DNA of 64,000 nt, from NCBI RefSeq assembly GCF_036785885.1, contig NC_092323.1, positions 12,842,501 through 12,906,500 of the forward strand. Direction: 5' to 3'. Under the pieces are notes generated by a model. It had not been told where the DNA came from. It saw nothing but the letters and a program-made list of their open reading frames with translations, and ran no database searches. The DNA comes from Coffea arabica (taxonomy: Eukaryota > Streptophyta > Magnoliopsida > Gentianales > Rubiaceae). A program made the translations under genes and the position numbers. Of the stretch, positions 47,672-64,000 are shown piece by piece. The first letter of the stretch is position 1; each line of letters begins with the position of its first letter.

Positions 47672-49605
47672 GGACCGAAATTGTCAAATCCAAGAATGTA
47701 CGAAAGGTATACCTGCACTGTCTATTAGCGTGGAGACTTGCCCTACTTTGGTGTCTTACAATGGCTCTCGAAAGTTTGCAGTGTTGGCTTTTTTGTGATG
47801 GGCTGAAGGGAGATGGCACCATTGGTCAGATTTGGCCAAGAAGATTGTGGGGTTAATTGTTTTTGCTTGTGCTATGGATATGATCTATACGCCATGTGCA
47901 AAAATATTCTGGATTTCATTGTTGATGTCGCTGTTGGGTTCCGTTTGTTGATGGGAGTTTTTTAAGTGTTCATTGTTAAGCACAGTGGTACAGTAGCTAG
48001 CGGTATTACCCGGGGGGGGGGGGGTGTAGAGTTTTCAATACAGTGGCGAATTTATTCAAATATCTTGTAAAATAGTAGCAGGCAGAGAGTGAATAGGTTT
48101 TTTTTTGGGGGGGGAGGTGGGGTGTTTAAATTCTTTCATTTTCCCATTCAATACATATGAAGTTCACATGGTAAGCAGTTGTACATGAAAATAGAGTATT
48201 TCCAAAAGACCCTTTTGTCTTGTTGGATGATTTTTGAGCTACGATTCGTTAAAATTTTCTGGATCTGTTCTGTATCTTCAGATATTGGCAACATATTTCA
48301 TAATTTGGCTCTTCGATGACTGACTACATCCAGAAAACCATCCACACCACACAAGAATTCATTCACGCTGTTCATAATTCATTGCAATGGCAATCTCCGC
48401 TGGCATGATTTTGTGGTTATGAACTGATCTGGGGTCTGAAGCCATCAAATCTTTGATCCCTGTGACATTATTTATGGTTGAGTGCCCGAAAGGCGTGGAC
48501 ACAATTGGTCACGGGGCGCCTAATGCCAACTTTCCCGGCTTTAGTAGTTGGGCATGCATGAAATCGTCTTATAAGTGCAGCAGGAATCGTCTTATAAGTA
48601 GTGTTTAATAACATCATCAATATTAATCACAACTAGCGGTAAGAACATGTCTTGGGCCAATCCTTCAATTTCCAACAACAGCGACTTACGAATGATGGGC
48701 TACTGTCAACAGTCAGTACTGGGCCAGGCCTACCAGATGCAGTGTCCACTTTTTTTTTTTGGTTAAACAAAGGGCCTGGTGGTCCTGTGGACCTTAGTCG
48801 TCGGAATTTGCTCCTCCATATAGACCAATCTTGTGGTCCTTGAGGATAGCTCCAAGAAACCTTGTAAGTTTTCACTTATACATGTGAGAGATAGGAAGGT
48901 CATTAAAAAATTTATTTATAAAAAATTTAAAAAATTTTTAGAAGAAAATGGCTTTCCAAATAAAATAATAAATTAACTTTTTATACATTAATAATGTAAT
49001 AATTTTTTTTATACTAACAATCATAAATCAAAGTTACACGAAATAAAAAAATTATCGATCACCATTATTACATAAGTTTCTAGTCTACTACTTGGAACAT
49101 TGCATGCTTCTCGTCTAGCCATTTTTTTTGTTTTTTTTTTCGGGTCCATCTTTATTTGTTTCTCCTTTAACAACTCTTACCTATCAAACTAACCAGAATA
49201 TCTAAAAAATATATTTCTACAACTTTTATTAAGGTTATAAGAAATTTACAACTTTTTGGCCCGACCGTGAATTGGGCATAAATTATGACACCCCAATTCT
49301 AATTCCGAACTAGTCAAAGGGCTCTTTACATAATAAGTAAAAATGAACAAATCAAATTCAAATCTTACTAAAACAAGTTTTTGATCTTTAACTCGATCCT
49401 ACTTAAACCCATTTCAACCAATAGGACTCAACAATTTCCCTTTCTCGATCCGGACCTGCACCTCAAACTTCAAATCTGATCCGTCAACTTCAGCACAGAA
49501 AACACAACAGACGCCTTTATTAACCGTCGGATACCGTACCCAAAAAAGCACACGTCCAATAAATCTGGACCGTCCAATCCCATCAAAAGCCGACACCTCA
49601 TCAGC
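47672..49605. other. SCAI to H3.3 intergenic region
   Basis: Contains the SCAI 3' UTR, a G homopolymer at about 48012-48023, and a second G-rich run near 48105. No gene seen. Short frames at 48633-48875 on both strands overlap a low-complexity pyrimidine run and are not supported. Confidence 0.45.
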
Positions 49606-49613
49606 TATATATA
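49606..49613 (+). promoter_or_regulatory. TATA box of the H3.3 gene
   Basis: TATATATA lies about 45-70 bases before the GA-rich leader (GAGAGAGAGAG at 49667 and 49690). Confidence 0.6.
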
Positions 49614-50235
49614 CCCATTAACCTCTTCTACTTGCAAATTTTCCATTTGATTGCCCAAATTTTACAGAGAGAGAGAGCTTTGGTCTTCCGAGAGAGAGAG
49701 AGAGGGTCTTCTTTTGAGAGGTTTGTTGTACTTCTTCTTTCTTCTTTAGAAATTAATATAATTTATTTAATAGTTTTGTTGGTTCATTTTTGGTTGATTT
49801 ATAGCAGTCTGATTTGTAATCTGCACGTGTGGTCAATTAGGGTTCTTATTTGCTTAGTTTTTTTTTTAAAATTCGGTTTTAAAGGATCGCCGCGTTAGGG
49901 TTAGGGTTTGTTGTTTTGTGGATTGATTTATGTCTTCTCGGTTTGGTTATGCGAATTTGAGTTACGATTTTTTGGTTTTGTGGAATTTTGGTGATAAAAA
50001 GTTAGGGCTTTTTTCTTGAGTTTTTGAATTTGGGGGTTTTTGTTTGTTGTTTGATCTGTCGAAATTGTAGTCGAATTTGAGATCTTAAGGGGACACGTCT
50101 ATTTTTGAACTGGATTGTGGGTCAACTTTATGAAATTCTGAAACAAACTTCGTCTTTTATGGTTTCTTTTTTTTTTTCTCCCGAAATTTTGGTAATACGT
50201 ATCTGGCCTTTTGTTATAGAATTAAGGTTTTCTAG

Positions 50236-53395
<3,160 letters not shown>

Positions 53396-53998
53396 ATACC
53401 TTGTTTGGTAAATAAGTTTTTTGAGTATTTGTCTAAAATTTTACTGTAACATACTGTAAAAATTGTAGGAAAAATTTTTAAGATGAAAAACTTTTTTTTT
53501 TCCTTTTTCTTTCTTTCTTCTTCTCCCTTCCCTCCCCCGCCACCACTCTCTCCGACGCCAAAAGAACCAGCAGTAAACATGGAATTTTTTTTTTTGCTTT
53601 TTCTTTCCCCCTCATCTCCCGCACCCTCTCCCCCACCACCCTCCCCTTCACAACTAGATTGTAGCCGCGATTTGGTCACGTGACCAAATTGGGCAAAGGG
53701 GGAGGGGAGGAGGAGAGGGAGAGGGATAAGAGAGAAACGAAAAAAAAAAGTGGCCAGTGTCGGAAGAGATTGCTGGCAACAAAACTGGCAACACCTAGTC
53801 TTGGGCAGCGGCGAAGGTGGTGGTGCTTTGAGGTGGAAGAAGAAAGGAGGAAGAGAAATTTTTTTTGTATGTTTTGAGTATTTTGAAGTGTGCAAGTTAA
53901 AAATTTTGAAAAGTTTTTTAAAATTATTATAGTTAAAGTTATTAAAAAATTCAAAGGAGACAAATTTGGACAAAAACTCAATTGCTAAACAAGCCCTA
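53396..53998. mobile_element. AT-rich foldback MITE
   Basis: TTGTTTGGTAAATAAGTTTT and TTGAGTATTTGTC at the left are inverted at the right (CAAAAACTCAATTGCTAAACAAG). The centre has opposed pyrimidine- and purine-rich blocks. Open frames of 211 and 101 residues across it are low-complexity shadows. The target duplication is unclear. Confidence 0.55.
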
Positions 53999-54435
53999 AA
54001 AATAATTGGCAGACAGTTTTAAAAGATAGAAGCAATCCAAAAGAGATGCGAGCTTGATTAGGACCACAACAACGTATCAATTCAGTAAACTCCCACACTC
54101 TTTACATTTCTTTCTTGTTCCCTCTCTTTAAGCTCCGAATATGATTGAAACTCATAATTACCCTACTTTCCCTTCTAAAGAACTCATTCTTGTCATAGGC
54201 CCTGCTAGCCACAAATTAAAGCTCGCCGGTTATCGGTTTATTTAACTAGCTATTTCCCTTTTTATTTTGGTGTATAATTAATTGTTAAGTACGAATGGGA
54301 TTGTACGTGATTATGTTATACATTTTCTACTGTTTGTGTCCGCCAATAGACTAAAACCAGAGTTATGGCACAAACTAAAAACTAACCAAAGTACACATTG
54401 ATTACCCGGCAAACTCTAACCATAGTTATGTTTGA

Positions 54436-57400
54436 CTATTCATGAAGATAATCATATACAGAGAAGTCACTATACAACAGAGAGCCATCTGCATAGTGAA
54501 GCATGTAATAGCAAAGATCACAGAAATAGCAAGGATTCTCCTGTGCCCATTTGTCATCAACTGTAACCTTAGTCGCCTTATAAATGTTGCAAACAGAGCA
54601 TTTCCTAAAACGTACTTTAGATTGAAAGGTTATCAGTGGATAAGCAGCTCGGTTCTGTACATCCTCTGGGTGGATCAGCCTCATGTCTCTGATGACAATT
54701 AGGTGTTTGCAATCCCCCTTGAGCACAATAAGATGAACAAAATCAGTCCATGAGAGAGACAACTAAACACTTGAACACGTGGGACAGTTAAAAAGGAATC
54801 ACAGAGATGGGCAAATTGGCAGAAAACAGAGGAAGGAAGAAATCATGAAACAATCTTATTAACATGATGATCATGATGGCATTGGTTATAGGAAGGGCAG
54901 TGATTGCTGGTGGGGGAAAATTTCCTACGACTAAGACCAACTGGGTGTTAGTCATGGAACTGGGATTGCCACATAAATCTCAGTTGAATTTGTTTACTGT
55001 ATAGTTTAATAGTGTTTTCTTCCGTGTAATTAGTCTGCTGACTCTTTGTATAAGCAGGTTTTCTGATCAATGAAAAGCAAATATTTGCTCAAATACAAAA
55101 ATTATTCATGATATTTTGAGCAGTCATCTCCCAAATCTATAGCATGAAATTACAAGTATGAAGTAGTGCAACACAAAGTCAGCAGGAAAGTAAGTATTCC
55201 AACAATTTTCTAATTTCCCTGAACACACAATTCTGATAAGGCAACTATTAAACAGAAAAAGAATAACTTCTAGAATGATTATAAAAATGTATACCTGGTG
55301 ACAATAGAGATATCCAGCACCAAGTCGAAATCCAAGGTCACAAAAGCGAGTTTTTTGCATGTCAACAACTTTGAAGTGTGGTAACTGTAGTTTTTCGTTG
55401 CTGTCTAGAAATGCCTTTCGCTTCTGGTGCTGCTGTTGTTCACCAGCTACAATGAACTCCCATTTTTCAAGTGCAACATTCCTAGAGTGTTCAAGCCACT
55501 TAAAAATGGGCTTACTGTAATCTATAGCATACGGATCCCTCGTGTCATTGCAAAACACATCCTACCAAAAGTACACTTCTCTTAGAGTGAGAAATTGAAG
55601 AACAGCCAAAGGTTTCAGTAATGAAGAAAGCCAATGCACTTACTTCTACCAGGAAGTATCCAGATGCATCATGCTTGCCAGCCTTTTTCATGATCTCATC
55701 GGTCAAACAATATATCATGTCCCTCACTTCAGTCAAAAACTGTCGCCCAAGAACCAAAAATTCTTGTGTCTACAAAATTTATTGCAAAAGTACAAGTTAA
55801 ATTCAGCAGGAAGTAAAAGCATGAACAAAAATCAATCAAACAGATTCTGGCCCCCACCCACCACCCCTGAAAGGAGGGAGGGACAAAGGGCCAAAAAAGA
55901 CAATCCCAAATCCAGATGAAGCTCTGAAAACACCAGAGTCCATGAAAGTGAGAGTAAAGTGCAATTCTAAAAAAAATTACATTGATTTTATTAACAAAGT
56001 GTGATTCAGAATAAAATAATAAATATAAATATCTTTTGACAGACCACTTAAGACCATTTTCACATGCAACCAGAACTACATTTGGTGATTTAAGACAATT
56101 TCGTAGGTTATTGGGTGCCTATTTCTCATTGCAAGAAATAACATACAAGAAGCAGTGTCAGAGTTCAAATTCAATACTCAATTTAACAAATTATGAATTT
56201 ACTCTTGAGTGTTCATAATCAGTAAGTTCCGACTTTTCAAGTTCAAATGGTAAGTACTAAACTCAGATTTAACTATCTCAACCTCAATTAATATTCTGTC
56301 TTTGAAAAGGAAAAAGAGTTTTCTCCTATCATATTCCTCTTTAGAAACTAAAATAATGCACTTCTTAGGGAAAACTGGCATAACGTTTTAGTTTACAGTG
56401 AAAACTAACCAATAGAAAGAAAAATAAACCAAAAAGAGGGCAGAACTCCCATGAGTTGGCTGCTATTTTTCAAGGATATATATTAGGACTACATAACATA
56501 ATTGATCAAAGATTGAGAGCCTTGAGAAGAGATGTCCAGAACATTGAGCTCAGGACAAGGCATTATTTTCCCTTAAAGCAATCAAGTGGCAAATTACAAG
56601 ATGACCAGCAGAGAGAAAATTAAAATAAACAGAAACTCAAAAAGTCAAATAAACTAGAATAAAGATCCAAAATATTACAACTGCTATAGTCTGTGTAAGC
56701 TATGTGTGCATCTTGTTCAATCCAGCTATTCTTAATTCCATTTTACTGTAAAAATAGTCTCACCAAGACATGAATAAGAAGCACTTGGTGAAGAATGGAG
56801 CATTACCCGATCAAAATAATTCTCCAAATAAAACATAAAAGGCAGTCCCGTAGCATGATGCTCAGGTAGGGTTTGAAGGACCAAACTTTACATATTGAGA
56901 GTACATGCGAGGTACTAGAGTTAGAAGCTCCCCCAAAGATACCACAAGGCAATATCAAAAACCTAAATACACTTAACTAACATAACTAAATGCACCAACC
57001 ATGCAATCAGATGGCACATAACCAATTGCAAACATTTACAGCAGTAGAATGCTGGTTACAAGCACCTATAGGAAGACTCTGAAATTTGTACTGCAGAATG
57101 TGCACATGCGTGCACACACACACATACGTATATATAAAACCAACTAAGTATCAGAATAGGCATGTTACTTCACATTTAATCTGGTCAATAGCTCAAGTAA
57201 TAATGGAATAGCACCACCTCGATAAGTTGGAACCACATATGAAATAGTATTAATGACAAAAATCAACTCTAGGTTAAAAATCATACCACAAACAGCCAAA
57301 GTTTTCAAGATTTTGGAGGTTAATTGACATTACAAATCACAACAGAAACTTAATGGTATAAATTTTTCCTTAGCACAGAAATCAATGATCAACAGAATAG

Positions 57401-60400
57401 TAACATGGCACAAGTTGCTTTCTCTGCATGAAAGGCTACCAATAAATTATTTCTAACTGCTGAATATCTGATGTATGAGCAAAATAATTTGTCTAATTTG
57501 GCGTTTTATGTGCAATGAGACAGGAGAAGATAACAACCATCCAGTGCTCATTTTACAATCGGTTATAAGGGTTTGTAAGTGACATTTAATCTTTTCACAT
57601 GCACAAGGTTACGCCAGAACATATGTATGTAAATTGGTTGTTGAGATTACCATGGAGAGAGGAAGAAAGAGCTCTAAAAGAACTGAAAACTGTTTGTGGA
57701 GAACGAAAAGTCATGTTCATTTTCACTTTCATTTTTGGGCTTATAGAATCCATCTCCACTTTTATAGATACCTGGTTGGACAAATTTTTTAAGCAACAGA
57801 TTTCTATCTCGTGTGCCACTTGTCTATTTATAGTGAAAGGGGATAAAAAAAACAAAACAAATGAATCCATTAATTTGGTCCATCTAAAGAGATATGATGA
57901 TTAAATGACTATGCACTATGTAGTAGTATTTCACCTTAGACCATGTTCGTCTGTTATGGTAAACCTCAAGGCAGAGAATGACTTCAGGAAAATGAACTGG
58001 AACTTGCTCAGGAGTCTTGGATGATCCCACCTACAATAAATTTGATAGGAATTTAAGCTATCAAAACTGTGACCAGTTAAAGCGATAAAGAATATGATTA
58101 GTTTGCACCAACTGTCAGCATAGCTAGACCTAGAATACCTATTATCCATATACATTGGTATACGCATAATCTTCATGACTGCCAAAATTAAATAGATCAG
58201 ACCACTTTATGTGTATAGTCCAACAATTTTCCAAAATGGCCTCTAAATTAAAAACTTAATATATTACTCTTGTACTTATATAAGCCTTTCCTTTAGTTAA
58301 AACTCAATCCCTATATTTGGTATCTACACTATGCAATATATTTTCTTATTACAAGCTATTTATGGTTAAAAAACATTATTTTTACAAAAAATCCAAATTA
58401 TAACAAGAAACCATCTTGTTAATGATTATAAAACAGTACAGAAGCTTCATAGCCACTGACTGCTTGATCCATAAAATTACAAAAATAACTCTATCTTCTT
58501 GATCAGGTATACAATGGATTGCAAAAGCAGATAGTGCACAAACAAGTGCTTAGTACTGTTCGAGCAAAAATTACTTTAACCTTCTCATGAGACTTGCTAA
58601 TCAAGTCATGATGCACTAACTTAGATGTGCGTAAACATTAGACTAGATTTTGGGCCTTTCACCAACAAAATAACTCAAAACCATCATGCTCTTAGAGCAG
58701 GTTAAAGCATTAACAAGAAACAATTTGACATAAAATCTGCGAATCTAAGCATATCCATGCTAGTAATCATTTGGACGTGTAAACAAATCCACTGTACTAT
58801 AACTAGGTACCTGACTATAACCTTAAGCATGCATTCCCTTCATTGCTTACATTGCCATTTTCATTATTAAATTAAGAACTGTTTAATACCACAGAAATTC
58901 TCTGGGAACACAATTAGGCCAAAACAGAAGTAAACATATATATATTATATATATAAACGTATATGTATATCTGTATATCTGTATATATTTGTATATGTAT
59001 ATGTATAAATTAAGCAAAACTCTAAAAATAAACTTTAAAAACACATCTAAATAAGTTTGCCTCAGTAGAGGAATGAAAACAGAACATTTTTCTCACATAG
59101 CAAACAAGTCTAATGTTCACTTGCTCCAATCTGCAGGGAAAATAAGCTAAAAACCTGAAGTGGAAATTTAGCTTTATTCAACAGAATACTAAATGAAAAA
59201 AAGGAAAAACCAAATGCTTAAAGTGTCAATTGTGGATAGACACTGCACAGCTTCAGATACACATCAATCAGTAAAAGAAGGCACGTACTCAAGCAAACCT
59301 TAGGTGAAAAACTTGTTGACTTGAGTGACGTCAACTTGTCATTCTTTATCTGGGAACTAGCAGCAGATTGATTTCTGCAACTACCACTGAAATGAAACAA
59401 AAAACACCAAAGCTAAGATGCAAATCAGAAAATGCAGCAATCTACAGGGATTGTTCAACAAGGACGACCAGAGCTAAGAAAGAATGCAAATTTTAACCAG
59501 ATAGTCAAAGTTAAAAGATGCCTACTTGAATGAATGCAATCTTGCTGCTGTTTTATCTTCATCTTGTTTTTGTTTAATTTTTGCGAGTTCTCTCACCTTT
59601 GCAACATACCCTTCCTGAAAATGCATCAAAATTTCTTAAATCACATTGAGGTAAAATTCTCCACAAAAATCAAGGGTTGAAATTGGTAAAATGGCATCCT
59701 CATTTGTGTAAATATTTTTCCAGGTTAGCATTTTTCAGTCCTAAATATTTTCGCAAAGAGGTAAAATCACATCCTTTTGTTTTGCTAATTATATGGATCA
59801 CATTCAGATCCCCCAACTAAACAATCCAGAATGTCAAATTCATCTTAAGTATATCAACATGTCTAGCCCTAGAGGAACAGCAAAAGGAAAGGCACGTATT
59901 TCTTAAGCAACCAAATTCTATCAAATGGTGAACGTTTAACATAACTTTCATCTGGAAGCAGAACAAATGGCAATAAGAAAAAAGAAATTAAAAAACCGGT
60001 AGCATACTTCAAGATTAACTGTTTCCCGATTCACACGCCTCTTCCTCTCTCTCTTTTCCGACACATTATCATTTGATACTGTCTTTTTGACATCTCTGGG
60101 AGCACCAGTTGAGGAGCCACAAGTAACTAAAGTATCCTTTCCTCCCTCCAACCTAGTAACATAAAGAGTTAGAATAGCACATGCATTGCCATCATCTGGT
60201 TCCCATACAAGCCTAAGGAGGCTAAATACATAAAGAGGTAGTATCTGAAAAAAAGAGTGAGAAATTGGAAGTGGTCATAATCAAAACAATCAGTGGCCTT
60301 ACTTAAAAAAGAAAAAAAAAAGAACAAAGCTATGCTGAGAAAGTAGAAACGCTCTCAACACTTGGTATTGAAATTAATAAGTAGCTCTCATAGATTAAGA

Positions 60401-62359
60401 AATAAGTAGCTCTCAGAAGAGTTTTGCACACACAAAGATGGCAACCATGCGAAAGTGTCAAGTGATAATACAGCAGTCTATTGCTTTTTCATGAACAGAA
60501 ATTGCTCCTTGTACTCTTCTTATTAAAAGATCAGTAAAGAAACCTTCCATTTTCCTTTCCCCTTTTATATTACTCATAAGATATCACTAAGATAAGCATG
60601 AAATGTGTGATGTGTGATTCTTTATAGGAGTTTATTGTCGATTTGCTATAATTACAACACTCATAAGATAAGATTTTAATTTCCACTATTTCTTGTAAAA
60701 CTCTGAGAAGAATAAGATAGAGTTTTGAGAGTTAGTTTGCACAATCCAGATATGCAAACAAAGTTGAACAGAAACCACTGATTGACATTATACATAATGC
60801 CTTTTTTATTTTAGTTTTTTATAAGTTGCTATGGTTCAGCTGATAGAAAATTCTCATTCAACTAGCAGCAGAATTATATGATTCTAGGGATAGGTTTGAA
60901 AAATTCACATTCAACTAGCAGCAGAAATATATGATCTTAGGGACAGCTTTGGAACGGTAGACAGTGACTATGAAGATTTCTGCAGTTAAGAAAACTGAGC
61001 TGAACTAAAACTAATGAGATTCACTTTATCTACCTAAAATTTTCATGAGGATCCATACGCCTTACAGTATCTCTAATGGGCAAGCATTGCAGTGAAATGA
61101 CTTCCAAAAATCTTGTTGATTTTAATCTTTCTTAAACCATTTATGTACAAAACCACACAAATACGTAACATCTCATAACCTAATATGTCCTTCATATTAT
61201 GACAGTCCTAAAACTAACCCAACTTTTTCCGCACCACAATCCCAAAGACTTGTGATGACATCTCTCAAACTTCCATTCATCAGTAACGCTTCCCTTCCCC
61301 GGTCAACAAAAAGCAAAGTAAGAAACTACGGTATTTTACCATTCAAGCTAGTAGAAAACATCAGATAAGCTTAGAAAGAAGCAAAATCAGCAAGAAGAAA
61401 TGAAATGTCCGCTAACCTTTGACACGATTGCTCCTGGGATTTTTGTGCAATATTCTCTTTCAGCTGCGCATCCTATCATTATCCACTAAAAGTTTTAAAG
61501 AAAACAAAACCTAAGAAACTGGATAATTCTGAGAAATTACAACTCAAAACAGTTTACCTTTAATGCTTCCTCAAAAGCCCGATTTACCAAATCCTCCTCC
61601 TTAATTATTTTAAGATCATTAACGCTGCAAGTCATTAAAATAAGAGTAAGCATAACTAATAGAACATTCAAATCAGATATCTTCATTGTTAAAAAATGCA
61701 AAGCAACCACAACTAATTCTAAATACATGGGGGTGGGCACCAGGGGAAGAAAAAACAAGACTGACCAAATTTCATCATCAGATATGTCGAGCGAGTCCCA
61801 ACCAATGTCTGCCTTGAGATTCTGCATTAAAAGACAAATTCGTCTAAGTTTGACTACCCAAATATCCCGAACAATTTAAATTCCTAAAACAAAAAGACCA
61901 TTAAAAAGGGCATTCTTCAAAAAAAAATAAAATAAAATAAAATTAAAATTGCTCTCGAAATTTATAATTGAATACATGCATACAGCAAAAAATTCCATAA
62001 AATCAATCATCATAGTGAAATGCTTCCTCTAAAGCAACCTTAAAAAAATCCTTTCTTCTGTACATTGTCAAATACTCGCCAAATATTACCAGCAAGTAAC
62101 CTCAAAAAGTAAAAAAAAAAAAACCCAATAAACATTCATAAACAAGTAAATAAACAAAAAGGTCAAAAAAAGAGTAAATAAACAAAAAAAAAAAAAAAAT
62201 TTCCGTTTCTTTGGGTACCTGAAGTTGTTCAAATACAGAGCTCTCAAACTCAGAAACCCTAGTGAGGCGACCCAGCATATGAGGGCTATAGATGGGACCC
62301 CCATGGGGAATTGAAATGTTTTGTTCGCCCCTGATGCCCGGGGGCTCCATCGCCGACAT
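54436..62359 (-). CDS. SRD2: snRNA-activating protein complex subunit 3 (SNAPC3/SRD2) homologue
   Basis: Eleven exons on the complement: 62219-62359, 61766-61821, 61558-61624, 61417-61472, 60008-60152, 59526-59614, 59299-59386, 57935-58030, 55644-55769, 55295-55561, 54436-54717, giving 470 residues with continuous phase. The C-terminal half is the SNAPC3 domain: [37 protein letters not shown], then a Cys-rich zinc-binding end (CSVC, CYFCDLC) close to the stop. The N-terminal half has an acidic patch (ISDDEIW), basic stretches (KRERKRR) and low conservation. SNAPc binds the upstream element of snRNA promoters for RNA polymerases II and III; Arabidopsis SRD2 is needed for snRNA transcription and for dedifferentiation and organ regeneration. 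A second Met lies three codons into the protein (62348-62350). Confidence 0.95.
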
Positions 62360-62996
62360 AGGAATAATTAGAGTTTCTTACTGTATGTGGCTGGTGAGAA
62401 GTCAGCAAAATAAAAATGGCTACACACAAAATGGGCTGCCGGAGCTGGACGATAGAGGGTGCGAAGGCGCCGGTGGATATGGGGTTTTGGGGTTCTACAC
62501 GGGAAAGAAACAGAAAAAAGATAATTTAGCTTACTTGGCTGTTCATCCGTTTCTGTTTTGGCTTAAGAATAGAACAAAACACTTGTTCTGCATTTTTAGA
62601 AGAACGAAACAGAAACATGTTTTTGTTTCATATATAAACATGTTTGGTTAAATGATGATGTTTTTCTTTTTCTTTTTCCAATTTATCACAAACTTTAGTT
62701 ATATTCTTTTTCAACCCTATCTTCCTAAATAGTGGTAAAATACACTAAAAGCAACTCACAATCCAATTAAAAGTACAATATCAAATTATAAATGATCTTA
62801 CACCATATCAAAAGAAATAATAGTTGAGAATATTTATAAGAATAAATTAAGACCAATTTGAACTCAAGTGGCTACAACTAAATGAAAAAAAAAAAAATTC
62901 ATTAAATGTCAAATAATACACATTCATAGTGGAGTACAGTCTTCCTAACTTATAAAATGCCATCCATCCCGAAATTGTAATACTAATCAAGCATTC
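62360..62996. other. SRD2 upstream region
   Basis: Promoter side of the SNAPC3/SRD2 gene. AT-rich; no further gene seen. A plus-strand open frame at 62292-62651 runs antisense over exon 1 and has no family resemblance. Confidence 0.5.
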
Positions 62997-63151
62997 TTGG
63001 GGGATAACCTCATTGGGCCCCAGGTCCTGTGGTCGACCCTGGCTCTTTTGCCGTCTCGTATATACTCGGGGGGCGGGGTGCACGGACGCAGGGAGATTAG
63101 TCTGGTACAAGTTGGGATACTCCCTCTGTAGACAAAAAATAAAAAATAAAA
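62997..63151 (+). mobile_element. SINE or 5'-truncated non-LTR retroposon
   Basis: Perfect AATCAAGCATTC target duplications (62985-62996 and 63152-63163) flank a GC-rich body ending in an A-rich tail (ACAAAAAATAAAAAATAAAA). No box A/B was convincing, so it may be 5'-truncated. Confidence 0.7.
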
Positions 63152-63163
63152 AATCAAGCATTC

Positions 63164-64000
63164 AACTAAACTAGTTTCAACGTATGGCTACAAATCAAAA
63201 TCTTTTCTTTCACACTCCCAAAACTTTGATGAACACCCTTCTCTCAATAGCTTGAGCGCTTAACTAAGCAACTTTCCAGTAAGTCATATCTATTAGTATG
63301 TAGTAGAGACTAGAGAGGCAATTTGAACACCACCACTATCACCCCAATATGGCACCAATCATGCAAAATTACTCGATGGTTATGAAATCTCAAGAGCCCT
63401 CTTTTCAAAACTTGTATTGACAAGCTTACTTAATACTTGTGAATCTCCTCAACCCTCTTTTCACAGCCTTTTACTGAAGTAGTCAATCCCATTTGAAATG
63501 GTTGTCCCAAATTTCTCTCCTTGGAATGAATCAAAATCCCATGGATAATAAGAAAAAAGTGAAGTAAAATCCAAAAAAGAAAGAAAGAAAGAAAGAAGAT
63601 AATACATAGATTAAAAGTCAAATAATACCATATTAGATTGAAAGTAATATGGAAGGGATAGCCAGTTACAGTTAGTGTGTTTAAGAGAGAAAAGAGCTAA
63701 TTATCGGGAAAGAAGAACAAAGATAGAATATTTTTTTAAATTACCGGGCTAGGATATTTTTGGTATTTACGTTGATGTTGTTTATATGACTTTCACTTGG
63801 CTTGTGTTCGTGAGTCTTTTTTTTTTTTTTTTTTTTTTAAATTGGCTGTAAACGTTTGTCATCACTATTTTCTGCAAATTGGGTGTCCGGATGAAAACTA
63901 TTACGACACTAAGCACGGGCTTAGCTGCTTAAGATTGGCCGGCCGGCCCAACAATGAAATATGTTAATGAAATATGTTTTGTGCTGGACGATTGATATAT
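63164..64000. other. Window end, no gene seen
   Basis: Contains an AAAG microsatellite (about 63578-63596) and a long T run (about 63818-63838). A FseI-like GGCCGGCC occurs near 63938. Nothing codes. Confidence 0.45.

Overview
The window is nuclear DNA from a flowering plant. It carries long, intron-rich genes with GT-AG splice sites, AT-rich intergenic DNA full of MITEs, SINEs, Helitrons and an LTR retroelement, and plant forms of conserved eukaryotic genes. Gene content and the gag-only retroelement fit a eudicot, possibly an asterid such as a Rubiaceae species, but the species is a guess. No bacterial or organellar features were seen.

Layout. 1-11 kb: one 14-exon gene on the minus strand for an LMBR1-domain (LMBD2-type) membrane protein of 736 residues. 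11-30 kb: a repeat-rich region with three related tiny genes (54, 54 and 57 codons) on the plus strand at 13824, 18017 and 29684. They share a promoter motif and a 5' leader intron and are not recognised from any named family. Mobile DNA has pried them apart: a foldback MITE, a SINE, one or two Helitrons (18206-21511), and a complete young gag-only LTR element (22861-26723). 30-42 kb: no ordinary gene recognised, but a MULE-like MITE, a SINE, and a gene-carrying Mutator-like element (35404-36753) with a perfect 9-bp target duplication. 42-48 kb: a nine-exon SCAI homologue (603 residues, plus strand). 50-51 kb: a four-exon histone H3.3 gene with a leader intron. 54-62 kb: an 11-exon SNAPC3/SRD2 homologue (470 residues, minus strand). 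62-64 kb: no gene seen.

The large genes are housekeeping genes with no obvious shared pathway; H3.3 and SNAPC3/SRD2 both act in transcription and chromatin. The most novel content is the small-protein family and the mobile elements that dissect it. All exon boundaries were derived by hand from reading frame, splice signals and family similarity. The exon sums are frame-consistent for all four large genes.
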